From: Thalassomonas sp. RHCl1
Lineage (GTDB): Bacteria > Pseudomonadota > Gammaproteobacteria > Enterobacterales > Alteromonadaceae
Direction: 5' to 3'
NCBI RefSeq assembly: GCF_947387555.1
Contig: NZ_CANDNZ010000001.1
Location: 372,001-436,000, forward strand
DNA length: 64,000 nt
The position numbers and the translations under genes were made by a program. Positions 40,201 through 47,373 of this stretch are shown here, piece by piece (position 1 is the stretch's first letter; each line of letters begins with the position of its first letter). The notes beneath the pieces were generated by a model. The model made no database searches and was not told the DNA's origin. It worked only from the letters and a program-made list of their open reading frames with translations.

Positions 40201-40305
40201 CTGTACCGGCAGCTTGAACAGGCTGATCCCGCCGAATAAGGCGGCGAGCAGGATGCCGACCACGACTGCGGTGGGATTTTTCAGGGAGAGGGCGGTTAGT
40301 TTCAT
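37258..40305 (-). CDS. RND-family efflux pump inner-membrane subunit
   Basis: 1015 residues with the twelve-TM, two-large-loop plan of HAE-type RND pumps; begins MKLTALSLKNPTAVVVGILL. The TM4 signature reads GMVLDAAIVVLEN, so the first proton-relay aspartate is kept but the second Asp of the AcrB pair is Ala, a variation seen in other RND subfamilies. TM10-11 contain LGLVVNNAILLVYQ. It lies 11 bp after the adaptor gene in one operon. No TolC-type gene is adjacent, so it probably uses a shared outer-membrane channel. Substrates are unknown. Confidence 0.9.
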   Translation of the reverse strand: MKLTALSLKNPTAVVVGILLAALFGGISLFKLPVQLTPDISQPMITISTNWRSAAPEEMEAEIIERQEDVLKGLQSLVSLESDSGQGRGSITLRYRTGVNLERALIDVMNALNQVPSYPPDADEPIIAVGGSSTFTAIAWFALKPLPGNNRDISFYQDYVEEVIQTRLERVAGISQTNAFGGLSSELRISFNPYKTAALGLNIPELAQKLAGNTDSSGGFNDVGRRKYTLRFSGKYGIKQLEEMVLEWRDGRPVLLRDVARVEMTFADRTGILTLNGEPAIAMNAQVEQGVNVIKVMHGLKAAKTELNRGPLKQAGLELIQMYDESIYIGRSMTLVQNNLLLGILLAISVLWWFLRKFRATLIVAVAIPISIIITVIVMYASGRSLNIISMAGLAFAVGMVLDAAIVVLENIVRLREQGLPPEKASLQGASQVWGALLASTATTIAIFLPIAFLEEVSGQLFADLAITIAVAISASLIIAVTVLPSAARKLLTRVSTSDPHSHWWHHITQSIMLLTATPARRYGWIFGLLLFSVAGSYLIFPKVDYLPKGNQNQFQAFIMPPPGLSYPAARIELSDKVNQRLMPYLKGEKQPKIAHTWMGFFGSFGFMGGRGENADDIQKIVQIVNSELLAGFPDTLAFATQAQLFRNLGGGRRIDIDIQGNQVDELLQAARIGYRVINETLPGAQIRPVPGLTLAEPELRLIPDERRVAEAGWTRQQVSAISRALGTGLYVGDFFNGQKRLNVFLRAEQWQTPEELAALPLFTPEAGIQPVAELVELERTAGPSSIRRIDRKRTITLQVTPPANLSLEETIAKLKSRAEPTILARLSNNGAIAFRGSAEALTEALANMSQSFLLALLILYLLMSALFKSFKDSLLVVLTIPLATVGGLGLLQLTNLVIFQPLDLLTMIGFVILLGLVVNNAILLVYQTRSGEEEGLSRRKAVEQAVRLRLRPILMSTLTSICGMLPLLLIPGAGAELYRGIAAVIVGGMSISTLFTLLFLPSLLQLGRHSRPLA

Positions 40306-40316
40306 GACACTAAGTC

Positions 40317-41390
40317 CTACTGTCCCGAAATTAACTCTTGATTGTTTTGCTTTATTTGTACTGCCTGTCCGGGTTTGAGGCGTTCGGCCCCGCGGATCAC
40401 TATATTATCTCCTTCCTTGACATCTCCTGTCACTTGCACCAAATTACCGGCCCCGATGCCGACCTCTATCGGGATTTGTTCTGCCTGGTTTTCCCGGTTG
40501 ATCCTGAAGATGCTCGCCCCCTCGCGCCTGAGCACCAGGGCATCCCGGGGCACGGCAAGTACCGCTTTGCTCTCGCCATAGGCAATGGCGACTTTTATAT
40601 CCAGGCCAATCGGCCAGTCAAAGCCGGACATATCCAGGCGGACTTCCATTAAGTGGGAACGCTGATCTGCTACCGGGATCAGGTTTTTTATGCCGGCTAT
40701 GCCCCTGCCGAGCGGCGATTCAACGGCCAGATCTTCGGCTTTTTGTAAATAACGGTAGGCGGTGAGGGGAGCAAATACCGAGGCTTCGATGTTTTCGGTT
40801 TCAACCAGGCGGATAATGGCGGTGCCATCTTTGACATATTCCCCCAGGTTGCTGAGCCGCTCTACTACTAAACCGTTAAAGGGGGCTTTTAAGCGGGTAA
40901 ATGCCAGGTTTTGTTGGGTTTGGGCGAGCTTGGACTCGGCAATGGTCAGTTCACCCCGGGCAATGTCTCGCTGGGAAATATTTTCGTCCAGATCTGTGAT
41001 CGCCGACAGGTTAATTTTTGCCAGGGTTTGCTTGCGTTTGACTTCCGATTGTAAAAAGGCCAGTTTGGCTTTGGCATTTTCTATGATGGCAAAATCCTGC
41101 TGCTGTTGAATGAGCAATTGGCTATCGTCTATCTTGGCCAAAATATCCCCTTTCCGTACCCGAGTGCCGGGCTGGGCCAGGGTCACCAGGCGGCCGGAGA
41201 CTTCGGCGGCTATTTGTGAATTGTTCGGGCTGACAACAGTACCGGATACCCAGGAAACCGGAGATAAAGAAGTTATTTTTGCCGGTACGACATTGACGCT
41301 GGCGGGAGGAAATCCCTGAGGGGATGCCGCTAATGGCATAAGCAGCATAGCAGCAAAAGCGAGTGTGTTTACATACGAGGTTTTTCCCAT
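40317..41390 (-). CDS. RND efflux periplasmic adaptor (membrane fusion protein)
   Basis: 357 residues with an N-terminal export signal (ALAFAAMLLMPLAASPQ region). The split lipoyl domain has SQIAAEVSGRLVTLAQPGTRVRKGDILAKIDD and its second half FNGLVVERLSNLGEYVKDG. An alpha-helical hairpin lies between (LLIQQQQ to AFTRL), with beta-barrel and membrane-proximal domains after. No lipobox cysteine is seen. It bridges the RND pump to the outer-membrane channel. First gene of the two-gene operon. Confidence 0.9.
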   Translation of the reverse strand: MGKTSYVNTLAFAAMLLMPLAASPQGFPPASVNVVPAKITSLSPVSWVSGTVVSPNNSQIAAEVSGRLVTLAQPGTRVRKGDILAKIDDSQLLIQQQQDFAIIENAKAKLAFLQSEVKRKQTLAKINLSAITDLDENISQRDIARGELTIAESKLAQTQQNLAFTRLKAPFNGLVVERLSNLGEYVKDGTAIIRLVETENIEASVFAPLTAYRYLQKAEDLAVESPLGRGIAGIKNLIPVADQRSHLMEVRLDMSGFDWPIGLDIKVAIAYGESKAVLAVPRDALVLRREGASIFRINRENQAEQIPIEVGIGAGNLVQVTGDVKEGDNIVIRGAERLKPGQAVQIKQNNQELISGQ

Positions 41391-41755
41391 ATCTGCTTCC
41401 GCCAGCCTTATGCCATAAACCCTGAGCGTGATTGCTTTCCCGTAAACTTTTTATGCCAGAACCTTTATTGATAAAAATAATTGACGGTAGCTGCTGTCGC
41501 GGGCTTGTGATTTATTGATATTTACAGCCAAGGAAAGCTCTTGTTGAAGAACTGACAACTGCAAGCTGCTGGTTATATTAAACTTGTTTTTGCTTCTTTA
41601 TCGATTTTATTTCCTCTGCCTTTATCATAATGAGACACATTCGTAAAAACTTCAAATTTAAGGACTTTTTTCTTGATTACTGCCTTCCCTTGCCTGAAAA
41701 ATACCGGGTTATCATCTAGGATTACTAGTGACGTAAACTGAACAGGAGATAACAA
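41391..41755. other. Intergenic region upstream of the bacterioferritin genes (no gene seen)
   Basis: 365 bp of AT-rich divergent spacer between the RND operon and bfrA. It must hold both promoters, but no -35/-10 pair at good spacing and no strong Fur box were found. A clear AGGAG ribosome-binding site lies just before bfrA. Confidence 0.45.
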
Positions 41756-42238
41756 ATGAAAGGTAATGATAAAGTAATCGCCAGCCTCAACGGTTTATTG
41801 CATAACGAACTGGCTGCCATCGATCAGTATTTCACCCATTCAAGAATGTACGATGATTGGGGGCTAAAAAGGTTGTACCACCAGTTGGATCATGAAATGC
41901 AGGAGGAGATCACCCATGCGGATGCCCTAATCAAACGGATTTTATTTTTAGAAGGTACGCCTAACTTAAAGGATCGCCGGGATTTGCTGATCGGCAATGA
42001 TGTGCCCAGCATGCTGAAAAATGATCTGGTGCTGGAAATGGAAGTCGTGGCGGCATTAAAAGCCAGCATTGAACTATGCGAGCAGGAAAGTGACTTTCAA
42101 AGCCGGGAAATGTTAGAGAAACTGCTCGAGGATACCGAAGAAGATCATGTCTATTGGCTGGAAAAACAGCTGGGGTTAATCGATAAAGTCGGATTGCAGA
42201 ATTACATTCAATCCCAAATGTCAGGCGAAAGTGAATAA
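41756..42238 (+). CDS. bfrA: Bacterioferritin subunit with intact ferroxidase site but no haem methionine
   Basis: 160 residues of the ferritin-like four-helix fold. Ferroxidase ligands Glu18, Glu51, His54, Glu94, Glu128 and His131 (E. coli Bfr Glu127/His130 after a one-residue insertion) are present. The residue at the haem-ligand position Met52 is Ile, so the subunit should oxidise iron but not bind the inter-subunit haem itself. The next gene has the opposite pattern. Bacterioferritin shells built from two complementary subunits are known in Neisseria and Magnetospirillum. Strong AGGAG ribosome-binding site. Confidence 0.9.
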   Translation: MKGNDKVIASLNGLLHNELAAIDQYFTHSRMYDDWGLKRLYHQLDHEMQEEITHADALIKRILFLEGTPNLKDRRDLLIGNDVPSMLKNDLVLEMEVVAALKASIELCEQESDFQSREMLEKLLEDTEEDHVYWLEKQLGLIDKVGLQNYIQSQMSGESE

Positions 42239-42247
42239 GGCGAAATT

Positions 42248-42721
42248 ATGAAAGGTGATAGCAAGGCAATAGCCTTATTGAATAAAGCGTTAGGTATTAA
42301 ATTGGTAGCGATTAACCAATACTTTCTTCATGCCCGTATGTATAAAAACTGGGGTATAGATGAATTGAATGAGGCGGATTACGATCAATCTATTTTAAAA
42401 ATGAAACATGCCGATAAACTTATCGAGCGGATTTTATTTTTGGAAGGTTTACCTAATTTACAGGATCTGGGGCGGTTATTTATCGGTGAGAATACCCCGG
42501 AAATGTTAAAGTCTAATCTTGAGCTGGAGCATAACTGCCGGGAAATTCTTCAGGAATTGATCCGTGAATGTGAGTTGATGAAGGATTATATCAGCCGGGA
42601 TTTAGGGGAAGATCTGCTTGAAGATGTCGAAGAGCAAATTGACTGGCTTGAAAGTCAAGAGTACCTGATTGCTCATGCCGGGCTGGAAAATTATATCCAG
42701 TCAAAAATGGGAGATGATTAA
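42248..42721 (+). CDS. bfrB: Bacterioferritin subunit with haem methionine but degraded ferroxidase site
   Basis: 157 residues, close to E. coli Bfr in length and in the segment NQYFLHARMYKNWG. Met52 (haem b ligand) and His54 are kept in LKMKHADKLIERILFLEG. The ferroxidase site is lost: Glu18 is Lys, Glu51 is Lys and the His130 equivalent is Gln (EEQIDWLE). It should supply haem, and thus electrons for iron release, to a mixed shell with the preceding subunit. It starts 9 bp after bfrA, so one operon. Confidence 0.9.
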   Translation: MKGDSKAIALLNKALGIKLVAINQYFLHARMYKNWGIDELNEADYDQSILKMKHADKLIERILFLEGLPNLQDLGRLFIGENTPEMLKSNLELEHNCREILQELIRECELMKDYISRDLGEDLLEDVEEQIDWLESQEYLIAHAGLENYIQSKMGDD

Positions 42722-42822
42722 CGATTTGTTTTAATTTTTCACCTAAAAACGGCTGAATAAAAGGCGCCGGAATTAAGACTGTTGGCTGCCAAGCATAACA
42801 ACCGGGCATTTGCTTAAGCGTG

Positions 42823-43017
42823 TCAGGCTACGTCTGCCTGCGCTTCTGCTATTTGCATCAGTTTAGTGTTGAGGATCTTTTTCGTGCACTGGCAGCACTT
42901 TCCGCATTGTGAGCCGACTTTAAGCTCAGCAGTAAGCTCTTTCATGGTATGTGCACCATCGTCTATGGTCTCTGCTATTTTACTGTCGGTTACACCGTGA
43001 CAAATACATACGTACAT
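42823..43017 (-). CDS. bfd: Bacterioferritin-associated ferredoxin Bfd
   Basis: 64 residues with the four [2Fe-2S] cysteines Cys4, Cys6, Cys38 and Cys41 in the CxC-x31-CxxC pattern of E. coli Bfd (MYVCICHGVTD; GSQCGKCC). Bfd docks on bacterioferritin near the haem and delivers electrons for Fe3+ release. It is convergent with bfrAB and is preceded by a strong Fur box, so it should be made under iron starvation. Two further cysteines follow (CCQC). Confidence 0.93.
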   Translation of the reverse strand: MYVCICHGVTDSKIAETIDDGAHTMKELTAELKVGSQCGKCCQCTKKILNTKLMQIAEAQADVA

Positions 43018-43065
43018 AAATTTTCTTTGTCAGTTTAATTAATCTTGAACACATCATAATCTAAG

Positions 43066-43080
43066 TGAGAATGATTATCA
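43066..43080 (-). promoter_or_regulatory. Fur box upstream of bfd
   Basis: TGAGAATGATTATCA matches the 7-1-7 Fur consensus TGATAATNATTATCA at all positions but one. It lies 49 bp upstream of the bfd start, where Fur would cover the promoter. Confidence 0.75.
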
Positions 43081-43121
43081 ACTTTGTTAACCTGATTTAA
43101 AACAAAGTTTTTGTTTCTTTA

Positions 43122-44369
43122 TTACTCACGGGTCCAGCTGTCGGGGATATTTTCTTTGACCAGCTGGGTGATACTGACATTGGTAATATTATGCTCCTTG
43201 CCCACTTCTTGTGCGAATTCAGAGGGTTGATGGCTTCGGGCAATGATCAGTGCCTTGGGATACTTGCCCCTGAGCCATAAGGCGGTACGCAAATTATCTT
43301 CTGCCGATCCCGTGCCTAAAATAATGACCGGCTCCACCTGGGTTAAATCGACTTGAGTACTGAGCTTTTGCCAGACTTCCGGATGGGAGATATTGCCTTC
43401 AAAGACTTCGCGCCGTTCAAAATTAGACAGGTGTAACTGTTCATCCACCACCAGCACCCGACGGTTGGCATCGACATCGATAATGGCCAAAGTATCAATT
43501 TCCTGTTTCGCATGTTGCTGCAACTCTTCCAATACGGTCTGGCCGAATAAGCCGAACCCGGCAAGCACCACCACATCTTTGGGTTTGGTTTGCTGGAAGT
43601 GCTGGATTAATTTGTGTTTGACCAGGCCGGCGGCGGCAAGCTGGTAGGAGTTAAAATTGATGCATTGCTGGGCGACATGGGAATTGGCCATGGAACGCAT
43701 AAAGCGGATACTGGAGCAGTGAATAACGATTTTTTGTGCCAGTTTGGGCTCGAGCTTGAGAATTTTATTGGCTGTTTCATAGCTTTGAAAGTTATCTGCC
43801 CCCAGCAGCAAGACCCTGGCGGCCTGGTTTAAGCGCAGGCGTTTGAGAAAAAAGCTGTGGTTGATATCGCCTAAAATCACTTTAGCATTAAATTGCTGGC
43901 GCAGTTCATCCCTTCTCAGGGGCTCCATGGCACTGTCTATGATCAGCACAGGGACTTTAGGGGAGTGTTCGCGCAGGGCTTTGAGGTAACTGATAGTCAG
44001 ATCATCTGAGCCGATAATCACCAGATGATTTTTAATACGTTTAAGGCGCCACCTGTGGGGCTCCAGGGTTTTGATCAGGGCCTCAATCAAGGTCGAAGCG
44101 GTTAAGATCGGTGCGCCGAAATAGCCTACCCAAAGCAGAAAACGGCCGACCACATGTCCCCCTTGAGGTAAGCCGACATCCAGTCCTCCCATCACAAAAA
44201 AGCCCAGGCTGTAATAAGCCTTGGTCAGTATATCGGCATCCACCGCACCGGGGCGCTCGCTCAAGGAAACCCCGAGATGTAAACCCACTAAAGGACACAG
44301 GAAAAAAAACAGTGCCGCCGGCCAGCGCCAGCCGATAGTTAACGGGGAAAAACCTGTGAAATGCTGCAA
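43122..44369 (-). CDS. Two-TM ion-channel-like protein with tandem TrkA-N (RCK) domains
   Basis: 415 residues. A first membrane helix (about 13-33), a re-entrant-like segment LGFFVMGGLDVGLPQGG (54-70), and a second helix (about 73-95) give a pore-module layout. Two Rossmann-type TrkA-N domains follow (NHLVIIGSDDLTISYLKAL and KDVVVLAGFGLFGQTVLEEL). The second has a GxGxxG-like nucleotide-binding loop; the first is degenerate. The pore loop lacks TVGYG, so potassium selectivity cannot be assumed. Similar proteins are annotated as potassium channel family or NAD-binding proteins. It sits downstream of the Fur-controlled bfd region but reads toward it. Confidence 0.65.
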   Translation of the reverse strand: MQHFTGFSPLTIGWRWPAALFFFLCPLVGLHLGVSLSERPGAVDADILTKAYYSLGFFVMGGLDVGLPQGGHVVGRFLLWVGYFGAPILTASTLIEALIKTLEPHRWRLKRIKNHLVIIGSDDLTISYLKALREHSPKVPVLIIDSAMEPLRRDELRQQFNAKVILGDINHSFFLKRLRLNQAARVLLLGADNFQSYETANKILKLEPKLAQKIVIHCSSIRFMRSMANSHVAQQCINFNSYQLAAAGLVKHKLIQHFQQTKPKDVVVLAGFGLFGQTVLEELQQHAKQEIDTLAIIDVDANRRVLVVDEQLHLSNFERREVFEGNISHPEVWQKLSTQVDLTQVEPVIILGTGSAEDNLRTALWLRGKYPKALIIARSHQPSEFAQEVGKEHNITNVSITQLVKENIPDSWTRE

Positions 44370-44458
44370 AAATTCACTCCAGTAATATTAATAACCACTT
44401 GCCGCCAGTTTTTGAAAAAGCAGGGAAGCAGCAGAATAAAGGGGATTTACCGCAGCTG

Positions 44459-45406
44459 TTAATCCTGCAGCCTGATATCCGGGCTTGGTGTTGGCGTCGC
44501 TTGCTGAATTTGCTTGTTGGTGCCGTATACCTGGTTGTAATAGCGGGCCATATCCTGCCTGGCGGATTCACTGACCCAGTTGATATGGCTGTTAAAATAA
44601 TCATCTCCCCGGCTGATTTTTTCAATGATTTTATCTATTTTATTTACCAGAATAAGCCCCTGTGGTGTTTTTGAGCAAAGAATATATCCGAGCACATAGG
44701 GTGGGGACTCTGCGATGGCGAAACTGGTGATTAAGGGGTTTTTGCCGCCATCCGGGCGGTAGCGGTCGAAGATGCTCGGATATTCAAAAATAAAGTCTAC
44801 CCGATCGGCAAACAACATATCTATGATACCACTTGCCATGTCTTCACCGGCGCGGCTCCAAAAGTGTTTCTTCCAGGCAGGAGCTGAGATTAAATTATCC
44901 AGTTGCCCGGTATAAGACCTGCCGTTGACGACCCCGAATTTGGCCGCTTTGATTTGTGTTAATATCTGCTCCACCGATATTGCCTGGCGCTCATCCAGCA
45001 GCTCTTTTATTTCATTGAAGTAAATGGAGTTCTTTTTCAGATAAAGGCGCAAGCCGGGATAAATGGACTGGGGATATTTGCTGGCGTAGCTGAAATTGAG
45101 CCTTTGCTCGGAAACGGTTTTATTGCCGGTACAGGCATGGTTTTTACTCTTAAGCAGGTTAAAAGCGCTGTTGGTGTTGGCGTAGAGCACCCGGGTTTGG
45201 TATTCCTCCAGGCCGTCTAATATCATGGTCATGGTTTCCCCCATGATATCCATGTTTTGTGAGTGTTTCTCTGTCGGGTTAAAAAAACTGGAATGGGTCA
45301 GCCAAAGCAGCTCCTGGGCACCGGCATTAAAGCTGACACCGGAAAATAGCGCGAGCACCAGCGAGCAGAAAATACCTTTTGGCATTAATGAAGTGAAAAA
45401 AGACAT
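44459..45406 (-). CDS. Periplasmic solute-binding-like protein (orphan)
   Basis: 315 residues with a signal peptide (FCSLVLALFSGVSFNAGA). The body has the SBP_bac_3-like order, including MTMILDGLEEYQTRVLYAN, a conserved HACTGNKTVSEQR cysteine stretch, FGVVNGRSYTGQLD and a late PPYVLGYILCSKTPQG. It resembles the hypothetical periplasmic family TIGR02285. No transport genes are adjacent. It lies downstream of an Aer-like receptor gene with an inverted repeat between them. The ATG at 45385 is an alternative start. Confidence 0.65.
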   Translation of the reverse strand: MSFFTSLMPKGIFCSLVLALFSGVSFNAGAQELLWLTHSSFFNPTEKHSQNMDIMGETMTMILDGLEEYQTRVLYANTNSAFNLLKSKNHACTGNKTVSEQRLNFSYASKYPQSIYPGLRLYLKKNSIYFNEIKELLDERQAISVEQILTQIKAAKFGVVNGRSYTGQLDNLISAPAWKKHFWSRAGEDMASGIIDMLFADRVDFIFEYPSIFDRYRPDGGKNPLITSFAIAESPPYVLGYILCSKTPQGLILVNKIDKIIEKISRGDDYFNSHINWVSESARQDMARYYNQVYGTNKQIQQATPTPSPDIRLQD

Positions 45407-45489
45407 AAAAAATGGTTATCCCGGATCACGGCTTTAATCGGCCTGGCATGCCAGGGCACAGCTAAAATACTTATCGGCGGATAAGTTTA

Positions 45490-45535
45490 TCATTATCCTG
45501 CCCTAACTAAAAAGTTATAAAAAGCAGGATAATGA
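45490..45535. repeat. 12-bp perfect inverted repeat upstream of the binding-protein gene
   Basis: TCATTATCCTGC and GCAGGATAATGA are separated by 22 nt between the PAS-receptor gene and the binding-protein gene. There is no T-run on either strand, so it is not a typical terminator. Additional GATAA/TTATC pairs flank it (45472-45490). It may be an operator. Confidence 0.55.
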
Positions 45536-45561
45536 CATCAAGATCATAACAGCGCAAGACG

Positions 45562-47100
45562 CTATTTAAAGGTGGTACTTAAGGCATCTATTTCTGCGGC
45601 GCTATGATGAACCCCTAAGCCATGCTCATTGACTTGTTGTGCCCTCTGGGTGTTCTCGCGTGAGATATCGTCAATGGTATGGATACTTTGGGTGATCTGG
45701 GCGGCAACCAGGTTTTGTTGCTCGGTGGCGGTGGCAATTTGTGCGGTAATATCGCCAACACCATTCATCATTTCGGTGATATCCGCCATGGTTTGCTTGA
45801 TTTGGGTAGATTCCTGGCTACATTCCTCGGCATTGTCTTTGCTGCTCAGCATGGCGACACTCCACTGTTTTAAAGTGCTCTGCAGCTCAACCACGGAATC
45901 CTGAATTTGTACCGCGGCATCCTGGGTTCTGCTGGCTAAGGTTCTGACTTCATCGGCGACCACAGCAAAACCGCGTCCCTGCTCCCCGGCTCGGGCAGCT
46001 TCAATGGCGGCATTAAGGGCCAGCAGGTTGGTTTGATCGGCAATCCCCTGGATTTCCGCCATCAGGGTGGAAATTTTATCTGCGTCCGCCACTAAGCCAT
46101 TGGCGCTTACCGAGGCATTGCCAACCTCAGAGCTTAACGTGGAAATTTTATCCTGGCTGGCATTGATCACTGCAATGGCCTGCTGACATTCCGTTTGTAC
46201 TTCCTGGACCTTGTCATGGGCATAAGTGGTATTTTTACTGACATCTTCGATAGTGGCGCTCATTTCTGTGATAGCGGTGGCCAGCTGCTCCAAATGATTA
46301 TTCTCATCAAGCAAACCTTCGAGGGACTTGGAGGAGTTTTGGGTTAATGTGGTTGATAAATCGAATATTTTCTTTCCGGTATCATGGCTGCGTCCTAAGA
46401 TGGTCCTGACCTTGGCCTGCATTAATTTCAGGGAGTAATCGGCAATGCCGCTGGCCCCTTTCCCCGAATAGATATAGCGGGACGGGCTGTCAAAAGAATC
46501 TTGTAATTCTTTGATATATTTGGGCAGTCGAAACAGCTCATCAAAGTAGATGGCAAACAGGCCGGCAATCAATACCAGTTGCAGTAATGCTGTGGTTGTA
46601 TTTTCCCCATATAACCAGGTCAGTAAAAAGGTGAATAAAAACAACAGAATTGCCAAGGTTCTTTTTAAAGAAAAATTGGCGCCAAAATCAGAAACCTGTT
46701 TGCCCTGATTGATTTGGCTATAAAGTTCTTGCGCCTTATTTTTTTGCTCTTGCGTCGGGCAACAGCGTACCGACTGATAACCTATGATTTTATTATTTTC
46801 ATATAAAGGCGTGACATAGGCATCAACCCAGTAATAGCTGCCGTTTTTACAACGGTTTTTTACCATGCCGCGCCAGGAATCTCCGCGCTTGAGTTTTTGC
46901 CATAAATCATAAAAGGCGGCCTTGGGCATATCCGGGTGGCGTACTATATTATGGTCCTGGCCGAGCAATTCCTGATAGCTGTAGCCGGCAACCCGGCAGA
47001 AGCTTTCATTGGCGTAGGTGATTTTTCCTTGGGTATCTGTGGTAGAAACGAGCTGTTCGGATTCTGGAAAGGTGACTTCACTGTCAACGGATTGATTCAT
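45562..47100 (-). CDS. Aer-like PAS-domain chemoreceptor
   Basis: 512 residues. An N-terminal PAS domain (about 10-125) has the Aer-type features [26 protein letters not shown] and [10 protein letters not shown] that bind FAD in Aer proteins. Two adjacent membrane segments at about 150-188 are followed by a short HAMP-like region. The signalling domain has tip [21 protein letters not shown] in two parts. It has no periplasmic domain, so it should sense redox state or energy inside the cell. It has no CheR tether. Confidence 0.88.
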   Translation of the reverse strand: MNQSVDSEVTFPESEQLVSTTDTQGKITYANESFCRVAGYSYQELLGQDHNIVRHPDMPKAAFYDLWQKLKRGDSWRGMVKNRCKNGSYYWVDAYVTPLYENNKIIGYQSVRCCPTQEQKNKAQELYSQINQGKQVSDFGANFSLKRTLAILLFLFTFLLTWLYGENTTTALLQLVLIAGLFAIYFDELFRLPKYIKELQDSFDSPSRYIYSGKGASGIADYSLKLMQAKVRTILGRSHDTGKKIFDLSTTLTQNSSKSLEGLLDENNHLEQLATAITEMSATIEDVSKNTTYAHDKVQEVQTECQQAIAVINASQDKISTLSSEVGNASVSANGLVADADKISTLMAEIQGIADQTNLLALNAAIEAARAGEQGRGFAVVADEVRTLASRTQDAAVQIQDSVVELQSTLKQWSVAMLSSKDNAEECSQESTQIKQTMADITEMMNGVGDITAQIATATEQQNLVAAQITQSIHTIDDISRENTQRAQQVNEHGLGVHHSAAEIDALSTTFK

Positions 47101-47373
47101 AATGTGTTAAATAGCAAAGAGCGGAATAATAAAGATAGCGCATTTTTACTATTTTTGATTTAAATACAAGAAGTTTAAATTAATTATGCAGCCTTATTGA
47201 TTTAGATCAAGGTTTTTATTTTTAGTTGTGGCATGGGGATGAGCAATTAGTAAATACCACTTAGTTTTTTTGTTAATTTCATCAAATATGCGGAGTATTT
47301 AATATAATAGTCCTTTTTCTGTATTTCACTGTATGATAAGCGATTATTTTAAAATGAATAACATGGAGGGTCT

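Noticed and set aside
37258-40305. Loss-of-function in the RND pump because of the Asp-Ala change in TM4
   Set aside because: Several RND subfamilies have only one Asp at this place; the frame is full length and otherwise normal.
41573-41755. 60-codon minus-strand frame upstream of bfrA
   Set aside because: No ribosome-binding site, no recognisable product; it covers the bfrA promoter area.
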